In this document: positions 8,325 through 16,884 of the stretch, piece after piece
How positions within the stretch are numbered: the stretch's first letter is position 1
Layout: every line of letters begins with the position of its first letter
Assembly: GCA_964344725.1 (NCBI GenBank)
Contig: CAYFOI010000002.1
Coordinates: 19,741-83,740, forward strand
DNA from: CG2-30-44-17 sp964344725
GTDB taxonomy: Bacteria > Patescibacteriota > Gracilibacteria > UBA1369 > UBA12470
DNA: 64,000 bases
Reading direction: 5' to 3'
Notes under the pieces: generated by a model
Databases searched by the model: none
Told to the model about the DNA's origin: nothing
What the model saw: the letters and a program-made list of their open reading frames with translations, nothing else
Program-made: the position numbers and the translations under genes

Positions 8325-8861
8325 TTATCTCCCCGGTTTTAGAGCAGTTACTTGCGCTTTTGCAATCATGCACATTGCTTCTACAGGGATTCCAGATTTC
8401 ACACATGTTGCTTGGTCTACTTGCGCAGTTCCTCTCTCTACCGTCTCCTGTGCTATAACCCCTTCCAAACTACCTTGTCGGACTAACCATTGCCCATAAC
8501 CGTTTATATTTTCACCACAACTTACTCCTACTATATGTTCTATTCCTGCGCTTCTGGCCTCTACACTTGCTTCTTCCATTTCACTGAATACACGTTCTCC
8601 ATTATAACTACTTGCTACTACTCGACTTCCTGGAATACATTGATTTCCTTCCGATGCAGCTGGAGCTGTAAAGAGCGTACTATGCTCGTTTGGACTAAGT
8701 GTACTTGGATCAGCTCCTGTTAGTGCTTGTACAGCCAATTCTCGCCCTTGCCGGCTTGTTTCTGGTGATCCAGCAAGTGCCGGTGGTGCACTCAATGTTA
8801 GAGCTAGAAATGCCATAGTTACTCTATTTGCCATACTTGGCGTTTGTCTTGGGGTTCGCAT
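8325..8861 (-). CDS. Small secreted protein of unknown function
   Basis: The 178-residue product starts with a basic region and a hydrophobic stretch (about 13-29) ending APPALAG, a good signal-peptidase I site. The mature part has four cysteines (QCIPG, VSCGEN, ATCVKS, AMCMI), enough for two disulfides after export. No family is recognised. It is transcribed alone, with a TTGACA/TAAAAT promoter upstream and a strong terminator downstream. Its position inside the purine cluster region looks incidental. Confidence 0.65.
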   Translation of the reverse strand: MRTPRQTPSMANRVTMAFLALTLSAPPALAGSPETSRQGRELAVQALTGADPSTLSPNEHSTLFTAPAASEGNQCIPGSRVVASSYNGERVFSEMEEASVEARSAGIEHIVGVSCGENINGYGQWLVRQGSLEGVIAQETVERGTAQVDQATCVKSGIPVEAMCMIAKAQVTALKPGR

Positions 8862-8896
8862 AGTTTGTAGTTTATTGGTTTACAAAAAGAGTGCTT

Positions 8897-8924
8897 ATTT
8901 TAGTATATTTACGCGATATGTCAA
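8897..8924 (-). promoter_or_regulatory. Promoter of the small secreted protein gene
   Basis: On the minus strand TTGACA (8919-8924), 16 bases, TAAAAT (8897-8902). It lies 36 bases before the start codon at 8861. Confidence 0.65.
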
Positions 8925-9105
8925 AGCACCATGTCGTCCCTTTTTAAGGAATGCTTGTTTTCTTTCTGGTAGCAGGTCCTTGATACCCTTAAATTACATG
9001 TCAACAACTATTGTTGATTTTTTTTGGATCGTATTTGTCAAATATTTTGCATCATCGCTTGCTCGGTGTTATTTTGGATGCGATCTATTTTTTAAAAATA
9101 AAAAT

Positions 9106-10404
9106 ATGAAACTCCTAAGCAAGCTTGGAAAAGCAACGGCTGTTCTTGGTGGACAATGGGGTGATGAAGGCAAAGGAAAGCTCGTAGATATTGTTGCTGC
9201 AGAATATGACATTATTGCACGCGCCACAGGTGGCGCAAATGCTGGACATACAGTTTATGTACCCGATCCTAATGGTGGCGAAGCTAAGAAATATATCTTC
9301 CATTTACTTCCTTCAGGTGCTTTGCATGATGACCCTATATGTGTAATTGGCAATGGAGTTGTTGTTCACATACCTACTTTGTTTGAAGAGATCAAAGTTC
9401 TTGAAGATGCTGGTATCAAAACTGCTGGACGTATTTTGATTTCTGACAGAGCTCATATGCTTTTTGGGTATCATATTGAGATTGATGGTATCCAAGAGAA
9501 TCGCAAAGGGGATAAGAAAGTTGGAACGACTAAACGTGGCATTGGGCCGTGCTATGCCGATAAGATATCTAGACGTGGTGTCCGTGGCTGTGATTTCTTG
9601 GACCAAGAGGCTTTTGAGATGAAGCTAAGGTCCAACATTGATGTTTTGACCAAGATGTACGGTTTTGAATATGATATCGAGAAGGAGATCGAATATTATC
9701 GCAGTGTGAGAGATAAGCTTGAGCCTATGGTTATAGATACTTTTCAATATCTTCATGAAGCTCTCGAGGCTGGAAAGTCAGTTGTTTTCGAAGGCGCAAA
9801 TGGCGTAATGCTTGATATTGATCACGGCACTTTCCCTTTTGTAACTAGTTCGAATCCTATGGTTGGTGGACTTGGTACTGGCACAGGTATTCCAGGAAAA
9901 CACTTAACTAGTGTTACGGGAATCATCAAGGCTTACACTACTCGTGTTGGTGCAGGACCTTTCCCTACAGAGCTTGAAGATGAACTAGGTGTGCATTTAC
10001 GTGAAAAAGGTGGTGAATATGGTTCTACAACAGGTCGTCCGCGTCGTTGTGGCTGGTTCGATGCTGTTGTTGCTAGATACTCTTCTCGCTTGAATGGGTA
10101 TAGCGGCATTAATCTTACTAAGCTCGACGTTTTAACTGGTTTGGATAGTCTTAAGATTGGTGTCCGGTATAAACACGGCGATAAAACTTACGATTCTTTC
10201 CCTGCTGATCTTGGTATCGTAGAAATGTGCGAAGTTGAATACGAGGAAATGCCTGGTTGGGCTGAGGATATTACCGAAGCTAAGACATTTGAGGATCTAC
10301 CTGAGAACGCACAAGCTTACGTCAAAAGGCTCGAAGAACTTATGAGAGTTCCTGTAACTTTCATCGGAGTTGGGCCGAATAGGGATCAGATGATAGTGAG
10401 ATAA
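9106..10404 (+). CDS. purA: Adenylosuccinate synthetase
   Basis: PurA couples GTP hydrolysis to condensation of IMP with aspartate, the first step from IMP to AMP. PurB then completes the step. The P-loop-like GGQWGDEGKGK is at about 13-23 with the catalytic Asp, and TTGRPRRCGW and the NLTKLDVL guanine-recognition strand follow in order. An open frame extends back to 8875, but the upstream 77 codons have no family similarity, while ATG at 9106 gives a standard N-terminus and a normal 432-residue length. The leader before it is A-rich with no Shine-Dalgarno. It lies apart from, and on the opposite strand to, the other pur genes. Confidence 0.96.
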   Translation: MKLLSKLGKATAVLGGQWGDEGKGKLVDIVAAEYDIIARATGGANAGHTVYVPDPNGGEAKKYIFHLLPSGALHDDPICVIGNGVVVHIPTLFEEIKVLEDAGIKTAGRILISDRAHMLFGYHIEIDGIQENRKGDKKVGTTKRGIGPCYADKISRRGVRGCDFLDQEAFEMKLRSNIDVLTKMYGFEYDIEKEIEYYRSVRDKLEPMVIDTFQYLHEALEAGKSVVFEGANGVMLDIDHGTFPFVTSSNPMVGGLGTGTGIPGKHLTSVTGIIKAYTTRVGAGPFPTELEDELGVHLREKGGEYGSTTGRPRRCGWFDAVVARYSSRLNGYSGINLTKLDVLTGLDSLKIGVRYKHGDKTYDSFPADLGIVEMCEVEYEEMPGWAEDITEAKTFEDLPENAQAYVKRLEELMRVPVTFIGVGPNRDQMIVR

Positions 10405-10479
10405 TTTGAATTACTTTTCGCTCCCGGGAAAGTCTCGCATTAAACGGGGCGTTTCTTCGGAATGCATTTATTTGTAGAG

Positions 10480-10505
10480 GGCCTGTGCTCCTTTGGAGCG
10501 GCCTG
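10480..10505 (+). repeat. GGCCTG-flanked hairpin (copy 2)
   Basis: GCTCC-TTT-GGAGC is enclosed by GGCCTG copies, matching the element at 5001-5028 with compensatory stem changes. It sits between purA and the structured repeat at 10527. Confidence 0.5.
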
Positions 10506-10526
10506 TTATTTGGCGAGACGTTTCCA

Positions 10527-10639
10527 AATAGGGTCTGCCTTGATCTTCTACAAAAAAACCTTAATTGTTTTTCTTGAAGATCCTCCTGCGCTTCCCTTGC
10601 TAAAGCAAGATGCGCTTCGGAACGTCAGACTCGCTACTA
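10527..10639 (+). repeat. Structured intergenic element, copy C
   Basis: This is a compact copy of the covarying three-helix element. The closing helix is GGGTCTG (10531-10537) / CAGACTC (10626-10632). The second helix is GATCTTC / GAAGATC continuing through AAAAAC / GTTTTT (to 10582), then ATCCTCCTGCGCTT. The third helix is CTTGC-TAAA-GCAAG (10596-10609), followed by GCTTCGGAACGTC and CTCGCTACTA. It lies in the convergent gap between purA and the TPR-like gene. Compare copies at 25771, 49193 and 63458. Confidence 0.8.
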
Positions 10640-10691
10640 TTTAAAATCGCTTAAGGCAATCCAAATTATCTTTAATGATATTGTTTGGTGC

Positions 10692-10706
10692 TTTTGCTTC
10701 GCAAAA
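10692..10706 (-). repeat. 6-bp stem, 3-base loop mini-hairpin (copy 3)
   Basis: TTTTGC-TTC-GCAAAA lies just past the stop codon of the TPR-like gene and has the same TTC loop as the ileS leader copy. Confidence 0.45.
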
Positions 10707-10709
10707 ACG

Positions 10710-11651
10710 TTATAGTCTCACAAACGCTTTCGGATCTGCTTTGAATTCGGCTTTGAGTTTACTAACGCTGCCTTTCAGTTTTTCGGATAATTTCGATTCT
10801 GTGTCTTTCTCGTTCTCTTTTTCTGCTTTTTCTAGGATAGCACGTCCCTTGAAGTTTTCTCCATCCGTAAGTCGCAAGATTTCTTTTGCGGCCTTAATTG
10901 CTTTTTCATACTCCTTTTTTGACAACATGTCTCTTGCCTTCACGATGCTATCTTTGATGAAAGCTGCATTCTCTTCTTTGCGATGTTTTAGAACCAGTTT
11001 CTCTGCGTTTTTGATTTCTTCTAGAAGTTTTTTATGCTCTGGGAAAAGCAGATAAAGTTTCTGGTAAAACTTATAAAGCTTTTGATATTCACCTTTCTCT
11101 ATCAATTCTTTTCTTACTTCGGAGTGTAATTGTCGATCAATATATTTGACTTTGTCGTATCTAAGCATTTTCTTTAAATCTTCGTTCTTAGGTACAACTT
11201 TCTGCATTTCGATTATAACTTCTATCGCTTCTAGCCATTTCTTTTCACGTTTTAGTTCTTTGTGTTTCTTGAACCCTTTGTCTAGAAAATCTTTTAAATC
11301 TTTCTCCTGCTTGTGGGCTAATTCTTTTTTGATCTTTGTCATCAAGGATGAGAGCTTCTTGTCGGAGACAACTTCGCTAAGTTTTTGTCCAACCTCTAAC
11401 GCTTCATCGTACTTGCCGTCTTTGTAAAGTTTCTTGAGTCCAGGCAAATTCTTTTTGAGAAGTTCTTTTTTTTCTTTGTCGATAATATTTTTTGCTTTCT
11501 CTAAAATCTTAATTACTCTGCGATTACCTGGACTTACTTCTAGAATTTCGTTGCAAGTTCTTGCGGCATCTGCAGCATTGCCCTTTTCTAGGAAATCTTT
11601 TGCGACTGCCAATCCCCTCTCAACAAACTGTCTTACCTCTGTTTTTGACAT
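10710..11651 (-). CDS. TPR-like helical repeat protein
   Basis: The 313-residue product is almost entirely helical and very rich in Lys and Glu. It contains degenerate repeats of about 34-45 residues, each with an A-x-x-L/I-x-x-G-K-Y-x-E-A-like core, for example DGKYDEALEVGQKL, KKWLEAIEVIIEMQ and KKEYEKAIKAAKEIL. This is the look of tetratricopeptide repeats, so it probably acts as a cytosolic protein-binding scaffold. Its ATG overlaps the stop of the giant surface-protein gene by one base (TAATG), so translation is likely coupled. The partner protein has a short cytosolic tail that this protein might bind, which is an inference. Confidence 0.7.
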   Translation of the reverse strand: MSKTEVRQFVERGLAVAKDFLEKGNAADAARTCNEILEVSPGNRRVIKILEKAKNIIDKEKKELLKKNLPGLKKLYKDGKYDEALEVGQKLSEVVSDKKLSSLMTKIKKELAHKQEKDLKDFLDKGFKKHKELKREKKWLEAIEVIIEMQKVVPKNEDLKKMLRYDKVKYIDRQLHSEVRKELIEKGEYQKLYKFYQKLYLLFPEHKKLLEEIKNAEKLVLKHRKEENAAFIKDSIVKARDMLSKKEYEKAIKAAKEILRLTDGENFKGRAILEKAEKENEKDTESKLSEKLKGSVSKLKAEFKADPKAFVRL

Positions 11652-14600
11652 TATTTTTGATTAAGCTTATTTATAAGCTTTTTTTCTTCGGATTGCCCGT
11701 GTTTCATCCTTGCAAAAAGTATATACACCGCCCCTATCCCTAATACTAGTAGTACTACCATTGGCAGATAAGGTGTGGACTTGTCGCTTTCAGAAGATTC
11801 CGGCGCAGTAGCTTCTACTACATCTGCTAATCCTTCGCCAGTTACCGTAAAATTAACCATAACTGTTTCTCCTTTGATTCCAGTTTCCTCGTCTACTGGA
11901 TAGAAATAAACCGTATGGTCTCCAGGATCATTTTCTACTAGCTCTTTCGGTATCTCTGCGACATACTCACCTGTTTCTAAATCCGCAACTAAGACCGATG
12001 AAAAAGTCATACTTTTCCATGTCCCGTATACCGTAGATCCTGGCTGCGCTGTACCTGTGAATTTATCGCCAGTTGCCGATTCCGTATCTACTTCTACTTT
12101 TTGAGTTTCAACGTCTTTATCAATCGTGAATTGACTAGCTTTCGATACATCCTTCGTATTGCCATCCGTATCTACTATAGTTGCAAAAACTGAATAAGTT
12201 CCATTGCCTAAATCTCCACCCATAGCCACTGCGAACTGTCCATTTGCATCTACTTCTGCTTCGTATGCACCTATTATGTTCCCGCTAGCATCAACCACCG
12301 TAACTACTACTGTAGTATTCGGTTCTCCTGTACCCCTTACAAGCGAGTTGCTTGAAGTTAATATGTCACCTGCATTCAGGTTAGTTATTTTAGCCTTAGT
12401 AAGATCATCGACTTGGTTAACCTCATTTGGGTCTGTTCCATGCGCCCATTCGTCCGCATCCGATATCCCGTCTCCATCCGTGTCAGCATTGTTAGGGTCG
12501 GTTCCGTTTTGAATCTCTTTGTAGTCGGCTACCCCATCGCCATCTGTATCTACTGTTGCTTTATAAGTTTCCGCATCAACCTCTACAATGTTGTCTCGTT
12601 TTGTTGGATCTTTCTCGTTAGCAGTCTCGTCGTAATCCGACACACCATCTCCGTCTGTATCCCATGCCGTAGGATCTGTACCTATTGCTATTTCTAATGC
12701 ATCACTTAATCCATCTCCGTCTGTATCCGCATTTGTTGGGCTTGTACCGAATTTGTATTCGTCTACGTTTGGGATTCCATCTCCATCTGTATCCGCATCT
12801 GCTTCCATTTCTTCATCACCTAAGTTTTTTTCTTCCCACCATGTTGGCATTCCGTCTTCATCATCATCTTGAACCAGTTGTTCTACTACTTTCCCCAGGT
12901 CGGTTTCTATATCGTTCTTTTCTGCTACTTCTTCCGCTGCTTCTGATGCGCTTCCTGAAGAAGCTGCACCTCCTCCAAAAACGAGGATTTCTGTTGGCGC
13001 ACTAGCGGTAGATGCTGCTTCTGTCGTTGCTACTTCTACCGTTTTTTCTTCTCCGGTATCTGCGTCTGTAAAGGTAATCGCTGCTGTTCCAGCATCTGAG
13101 TCGATTACCTCTTTTGTTCCTTTTGCTTCGTTAGTGATCTGCATTACGCCGTTATCTTTTTCTACAACCACTGCGTTTTTTACTTGAAGTGACGGCTTTG
13201 CATCTGTGTCTGTTGGCGCTGGCTGTTGATCTTGCGGCTTTGCTGTCTCTGTTGGAGTAACAACCACAGGCTGCTGAGTTTCTACAGGTTTCGGTTTGAC
13301 GTCGTAGTTCTGGTCTCCAACTTCCTGTTCGCCGGCCAATTGATCTCCGGGATTATCTGATGGTGATTGTTCTGTTTGAGTACTTCCGTCGTCACTTGGT
13401 GGAGGTGGTGGCAATTGCTGCGTTCCATCATCAGTTGGTGGCGGTGGCAGTTGCGCTCCATCGTCAGTGGCTGGAGGTGGTGGCGACGATCCTCCGCCTC
13501 CTCCGCCTCCCCCGGCGTTTGTTATACCTCTTATGCTAGCTACTGCTATTCCTGATGAATTTCCTCCAGCATCTACTAATTTAATACGATAATCTGTGAT
13601 TTGGTTTGCTGGGACCCCCACTGTAATTAGTTTTTTTCCTATAGCCGCTATGTCATGGCCTGAGTCTATTCCGTTTATGTATATAGATGTATTAGCTTCT
13701 CCAAAAACCATTATGTCTGCAGTTGCTGCGGAAGCTACGGCTGTATATCCCAATGTTGGGTCTGCTGGGACTACTGTGTCTAGGAGTACGTTGACTGTGC
13801 TAGTACCCGATTTGTTGTCGCTATAATCGTAAGACACTAAGTGGTATGTATTTAAACCTTCTGTTAGCGTCTGTGGCAAGCTCCATGTTTCTCCTGAGGT
13901 GAATCCAACTAGTAGTTCGTTGCCATCTTTTACATTTGCATAAGCTTCTTTTGTTCCTTCTAGTGTATACGAAGGATCATTGGTCGCTAATACGCTTGTT
14001 ACTGTAATATCTGCCGGTGGTGTTTCATCGGCGGCAATAGCTCCTGATGGAGCGCTTGCTTCTGTGGTTTTATTTAAAGTCTGGCTATTGGCTATTATGT
14101 AATAGTAATCACCTGCCTCTGCCGTTGCATCCATATGCAACTCAAAAACGCCTCCTGTTAAGGTTGTACTTCCTTCGAAGTTTTCTAGGCTAGCGCCAGC
14201 AGCGCTTGTTCCGCTGTATATATCTATACTTGTTCCATCTGCAAAGCCGGTTAAAGTACCTGAGACCATACTGGTTGTTGCTGCCGTAAATGTTGTACTT
14301 GATATATCCCATACCCCTGGCGTGCCTATAGCTATAACGTCATTAACACCATTGTAAAACATGATATTCCCTTTTACGAAAGTGTCAGGTGTTGGCATCG
14401 TCACGGCGGAATTGTTGCTGTACTTAAACACATTCCTCCTCGCTGTCCCTACTCCACCTATAATTGTGCCTGTTACACCTACTTGTACGTTTATATCCTG
14501 CTGAGTATTGCCAAGATCGTGTGTCACCGTTGAATCTGTTGAGAAGAAGGTGCCTTGTATCAAGGCATCATTACTTCCGTCTAAAACAATACCTTTGCTA

Positions 14601-16804
14601 CCATTATTGGCAATAACGTTATAACCGCTGCCTGTTGTATTTCCGATAATTATATCGTCTGATCCGTTTACATAAATTCCTGTTAATGTATTTCCTACTG
14701 TTGTGGAACTTGATTCGGCTGCATCTGCACCTACTAATGTTGAGTAAATTGTTGTGCTATCTGAGTTTTTTACGAGTATTCCTAATTTCGTATTGCCTGA
14801 CACAACGTTTGTTGGATTTTCTGACGCAGAAGCTCCAATTACTCCCCCTGGAGTATTATTTATATCTATACCAGACTGTCCGTTAGGTATAGTCGATACA
14901 CCGCTACTGTCTAATCCAATGATGTTACCGCTTATTGTTACGTTTGAACTATTTTGAGCTAGGACACCTGATCCCGTATTTCCAGATATAGTATTATTAC
15001 CTGTAACGAGACTGTCATTTCCTATTTTTACTACCTGTGTATTATTCCTAACAGTTATACCAGTTCGGTCATTAGCAATTGCTCCTGTACCATCTTGGTT
15101 AACACCTAGTGATGAACTGTAGATACTGCATGCGCCTCCAGCGAAGATTCCTGTCAAGCCATTACCACTTATTATATTTGTACTCCCTGAGGCCAAAGCA
15201 TTACCGATTGTGACCACCGATCCTGTGCCTGTTGGGTTTAATTTTATCCCTTCATCCAGATTACCTTTATCAACATAACCAGACGTATCTGTTCCTATCC
15301 TATTTCCAGAGATAGTTAATGTACCGATAAATAATTCTTCTATTTCGATACCGGCAGCTGCGTTTCCTGAGATTGTGTTAAAGCCATTTGCAGTTTCGTC
15401 ACCTATTGTAATCGTCTTATCTGTGACTCTCACGAATACTCCTATGTTATTGGCAATCACTCCGTCTCCTGTTGCGTTTAGACCTATAATATTACCGGCC
15501 AGTGTTGCTTCTCCGTATATTTGTACGCCAGCTGCTGTATTTCCTGAGATTACATTACCATCTCCTGCGTTAGCCCCTCCTATGCTTGTATTTAATACCG
15601 TTGTGGAAGAAATGTTTATACCTATACCACCATTTGCCAAAGCTGCGCTACCAGCAGCATTTGTACCGATATAATTTCCTTTAATTACTGTATTGGTTCC
15701 GGCTGCTACGGTTATACCATCATTTGTATTACCTGATATTATGTTGCGCTGATGTGTTGACGCTCCTCCAATTGTTGTACTGGCACTATTTGTACTCACT
15801 TCGACACCTGTCTGGTTTGCTATTGCAGTATCGCCTGCATCATTTATTCCTATTTTATTTCCACCTATAAAGGTACCAGTAGCATTTTGGATTGTTACTC
15901 CAGATGTACTATGTCCGCCGATAATATTTCCCTTATCTGCTACATCGTAAGCTCCTATTCTAGTATTATCTCCTCCGTTTATATTGATCCCTATAGCGCT
16001 TGTACCCAAAGCTGCATCTCCCGCCAAATTAACTCCTATCAATGAGTTGCGTATATTCGTATTATCGGCATCTGTTCCTATATTGATATTCCCCGTAGCG
16101 TTGTCTGCTACAACAACTTCTTCGCCTGCTGCGTTGTTACCAATTTGAACCCCTGAAGCTCTTACGTCTATCCCGTATCCACTTGCTCCATCTGGTGTTC
16201 CGTTTTTATCAACTCCTACAAATGCATTTTGAATTGCAGCTCCCGCTCCCGACGAAGTTATAAAAATCAATGTAGTTGCTGACCCATAAACGTAGACTCT
16301 ATTAGAAGCACCTACAAGTCCTATATTACTACTAGCTCCATTGACGGTAATTGTTTGCCCTGTAAACCCATAAATTTCGATACCTGTAATAGTTGTGTTA
16401 TCCCCCGAGATGGTCAACCCATTACCAACTGTACCGCCTCCGTTAATCTTCGTATCGTTTTCACCCGTGATATCTGTTCCATCGTTTATGGCTGGAAGCT
16501 CTGATGTTATGTTGATTGCAGACCCGCTGATGCTTGCGTCGAAAGTAATGTTGTCTTCGCCCGTCTCGTTATTTGCTACACAAATTGCTTCTCTGAGCGA
16601 AACTTTTGTATCAGGACCAGGTAAATCGGCTATCATTATGCTTCCACAGGCTCCTGCATCTATATCATCGCTGGTTGTATCAACTATTATGCCGGCTGCT
16701 TTGGCTACGGGTATATTGTTAATCAAGTTACTTGGTAGAACCATGGTCATCATTAGCCAAAACATGATGACTGATGACAGTAGTTTTATAGGCTTTATGT
16801 CCAT
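11651..16804 (-). CDS. Giant membrane-anchored beta-helix surface protein
   Basis: The 1717-residue protein has a signal peptide ending about residue 36 (PVAKA). A CSLREA-like segment (VSLREAICVANN, about 73-84) is followed by about 700 residues of parallel beta-helix repeats rich in NTISGN, GIDI and NIIG turns. Two Ig/Big-like domains follow, then a Gly/Pro-rich hinge near 1100-1150 and a low-complexity stretch. A run of thrombospondin type 3 calcium-binding repeats (DTDGDGIPD-like, about 1290-1410) and more Big-like domains come next. A C-terminal transmembrane helix (about 1679-1700) has a basic tail. This architecture suits a long surface stalk or adhesin. The ligand is unknown. It is co-transcribed with the TPR-like gene. 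Confidence 0.8.
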   Translation of the reverse strand: MDIKPIKLLSSVIMFWLMMTMVLPSNLINNIPVAKAAGIIVDTTSDDIDAGACGSIMIADLPGPDTKVSLREAICVANNETGEDNITFDASISGSAINITSELPAINDGTDITGENDTKINGGGTVGNGLTISGDNTTITGIEIYGFTGQTITVNGASSNIGLVGASNRVYVYGSATTLIFITSSGAGAAIQNAFVGVDKNGTPDGASGYGIDVRASGVQIGNNAAGEEVVVADNATGNINIGTDADNTNIRNSLIGVNLAGDAALGTSAIGININGGDNTRIGAYDVADKGNIIGGHSTSGVTIQNATGTFIGGNKIGINDAGDTAIANQTGVEVSTNSASTTIGGASTHQRNIISGNTNDGITVAAGTNTVIKGNYIGTNAAGSAALANGGIGINISSTTVLNTSIGGANAGDGNVISGNTAAGVQIYGEATLAGNIIGLNATGDGVIANNIGVFVRVTDKTITIGDETANGFNTISGNAAAGIEIEELFIGTLTISGNRIGTDTSGYVDKGNLDEGIKLNPTGTGSVVTIGNALASGSTNIISGNGLTGIFAGGACSIYSSSLGVNQDGTGAIANDRTGITVRNNTQVVKIGNDSLVTGNNTISGNTGSGVLAQNSSNVTISGNIIGLDSSGVSTIPNGQSGIDINNTPGGVIGASASENPTNVVSGNTKLGILVKNSDSTTIYSTLVGADAAESSSTTVGNTLTGIYVNGSDDIIIGNTTGSGYNVIANNGSKGIVLDGSNDALIQGTFFSTDSTVTHDLGNTQQDINVQVGVTGTIIGGVGTARRNVFKYSNNSAVTMPTPDTFVKGNIMFYNGVNDVIAIGTPGVWDISSTTFTAATTSMVSGTLTGFADGTSIDIYSGTSAAGASLENFEGSTTLTGGVFELHMDATAEAGDYYYIIANSQTLNKTTEASAPSGAIAADETPPADITVTSVLATNDPSYTLEGTKEAYANVKDGNELLVGFTSGETWSLPQTLTEGLNTYHLVSYDYSDNKSGTSTVNVLLDTVVPADPTLGYTAVASAATADIMVFGEANTSIYINGIDSGHDIAAIGKKLITVGVPANQITDYRIKLVDAGGNSSGIAVASIRGITNAGGGGGGGGSSPPPPATDDGAQLPPPPTDDGTQQLPPPPPSDDGSTQTEQSPSDNPGDQLAGEQEVGDQNYDVKPKPVETQQPVVVTPTETAKPQDQQPAPTDTDAKPSLQVKNAVVVEKDNGVMQITNEAKGTKEVIDSDAGTAAITFTDADTGEEKTVEVATTEAASTASAPTEILVFGGGAASSGSASEAAEEVAEKNDIETDLGKVVEQLVQDDDEDGMPTWWEEKNLGDEEMEADADTDGDGIPNVDEYKFGTSPTNADTDGDGLSDALEIAIGTDPTAWDTDGDGVSDYDETANEKDPTKRDNIVEVDAETYKATVDTDGDGVADYKEIQNGTDPNNADTDGDGISDADEWAHGTDPNEVNQVDDLTKAKITNLNAGDILTSSNSLVRGTGEPNTTVVVTVVDASGNIIGAYEAEVDANGQFAVAMGGDLGNGTYSVFATIVDTDGNTKDVSKASQFTIDKDVETQKVEVDTESATGDKFTGTAQPGSTVYGTWKSMTFSSVLVADLETGEYVAEIPKELVENDPGDHTVYFYPVDEETGIKGETVMVNFTVTGEGLADVVEATAPESSESDKSTPYLPMVVLLVLGIGAVYILFARMKHGQSEEKKLINKLNQK

Positions 16805-16884
16805 TTCGTTATATGTTTTTATTTTATCCCAAAATTATAGCATATTTTTTTATGCTATTCAATCTGTTGTTGCGACCTTGGGCT

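Noticed and set aside
8875..9105. N-terminal extension of purA
   Set aside because: The frame is open back to 8875, but those 77 codons do not resemble PurA, and they overlap the promoter of the divergent small secreted protein gene. ATG at 9106 gives the canonical start.
12204..13005. Long plus-strand frames opposite the giant surface-protein gene
   Set aside because: They are Ser/Pro/Leu-rich mirror frames of a repetitive minus-strand gene, with no start signals or family similarity.
11651..16804. Repeats inside the giant gene as a CRISPR array or tandem satellite
   Set aside because: The repetition is at protein level (beta-helix turns and calcium-binding repeats). Spacing and DNA sequence are irregular and there are no direct repeats with unique spacers. 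No cas genes are present.
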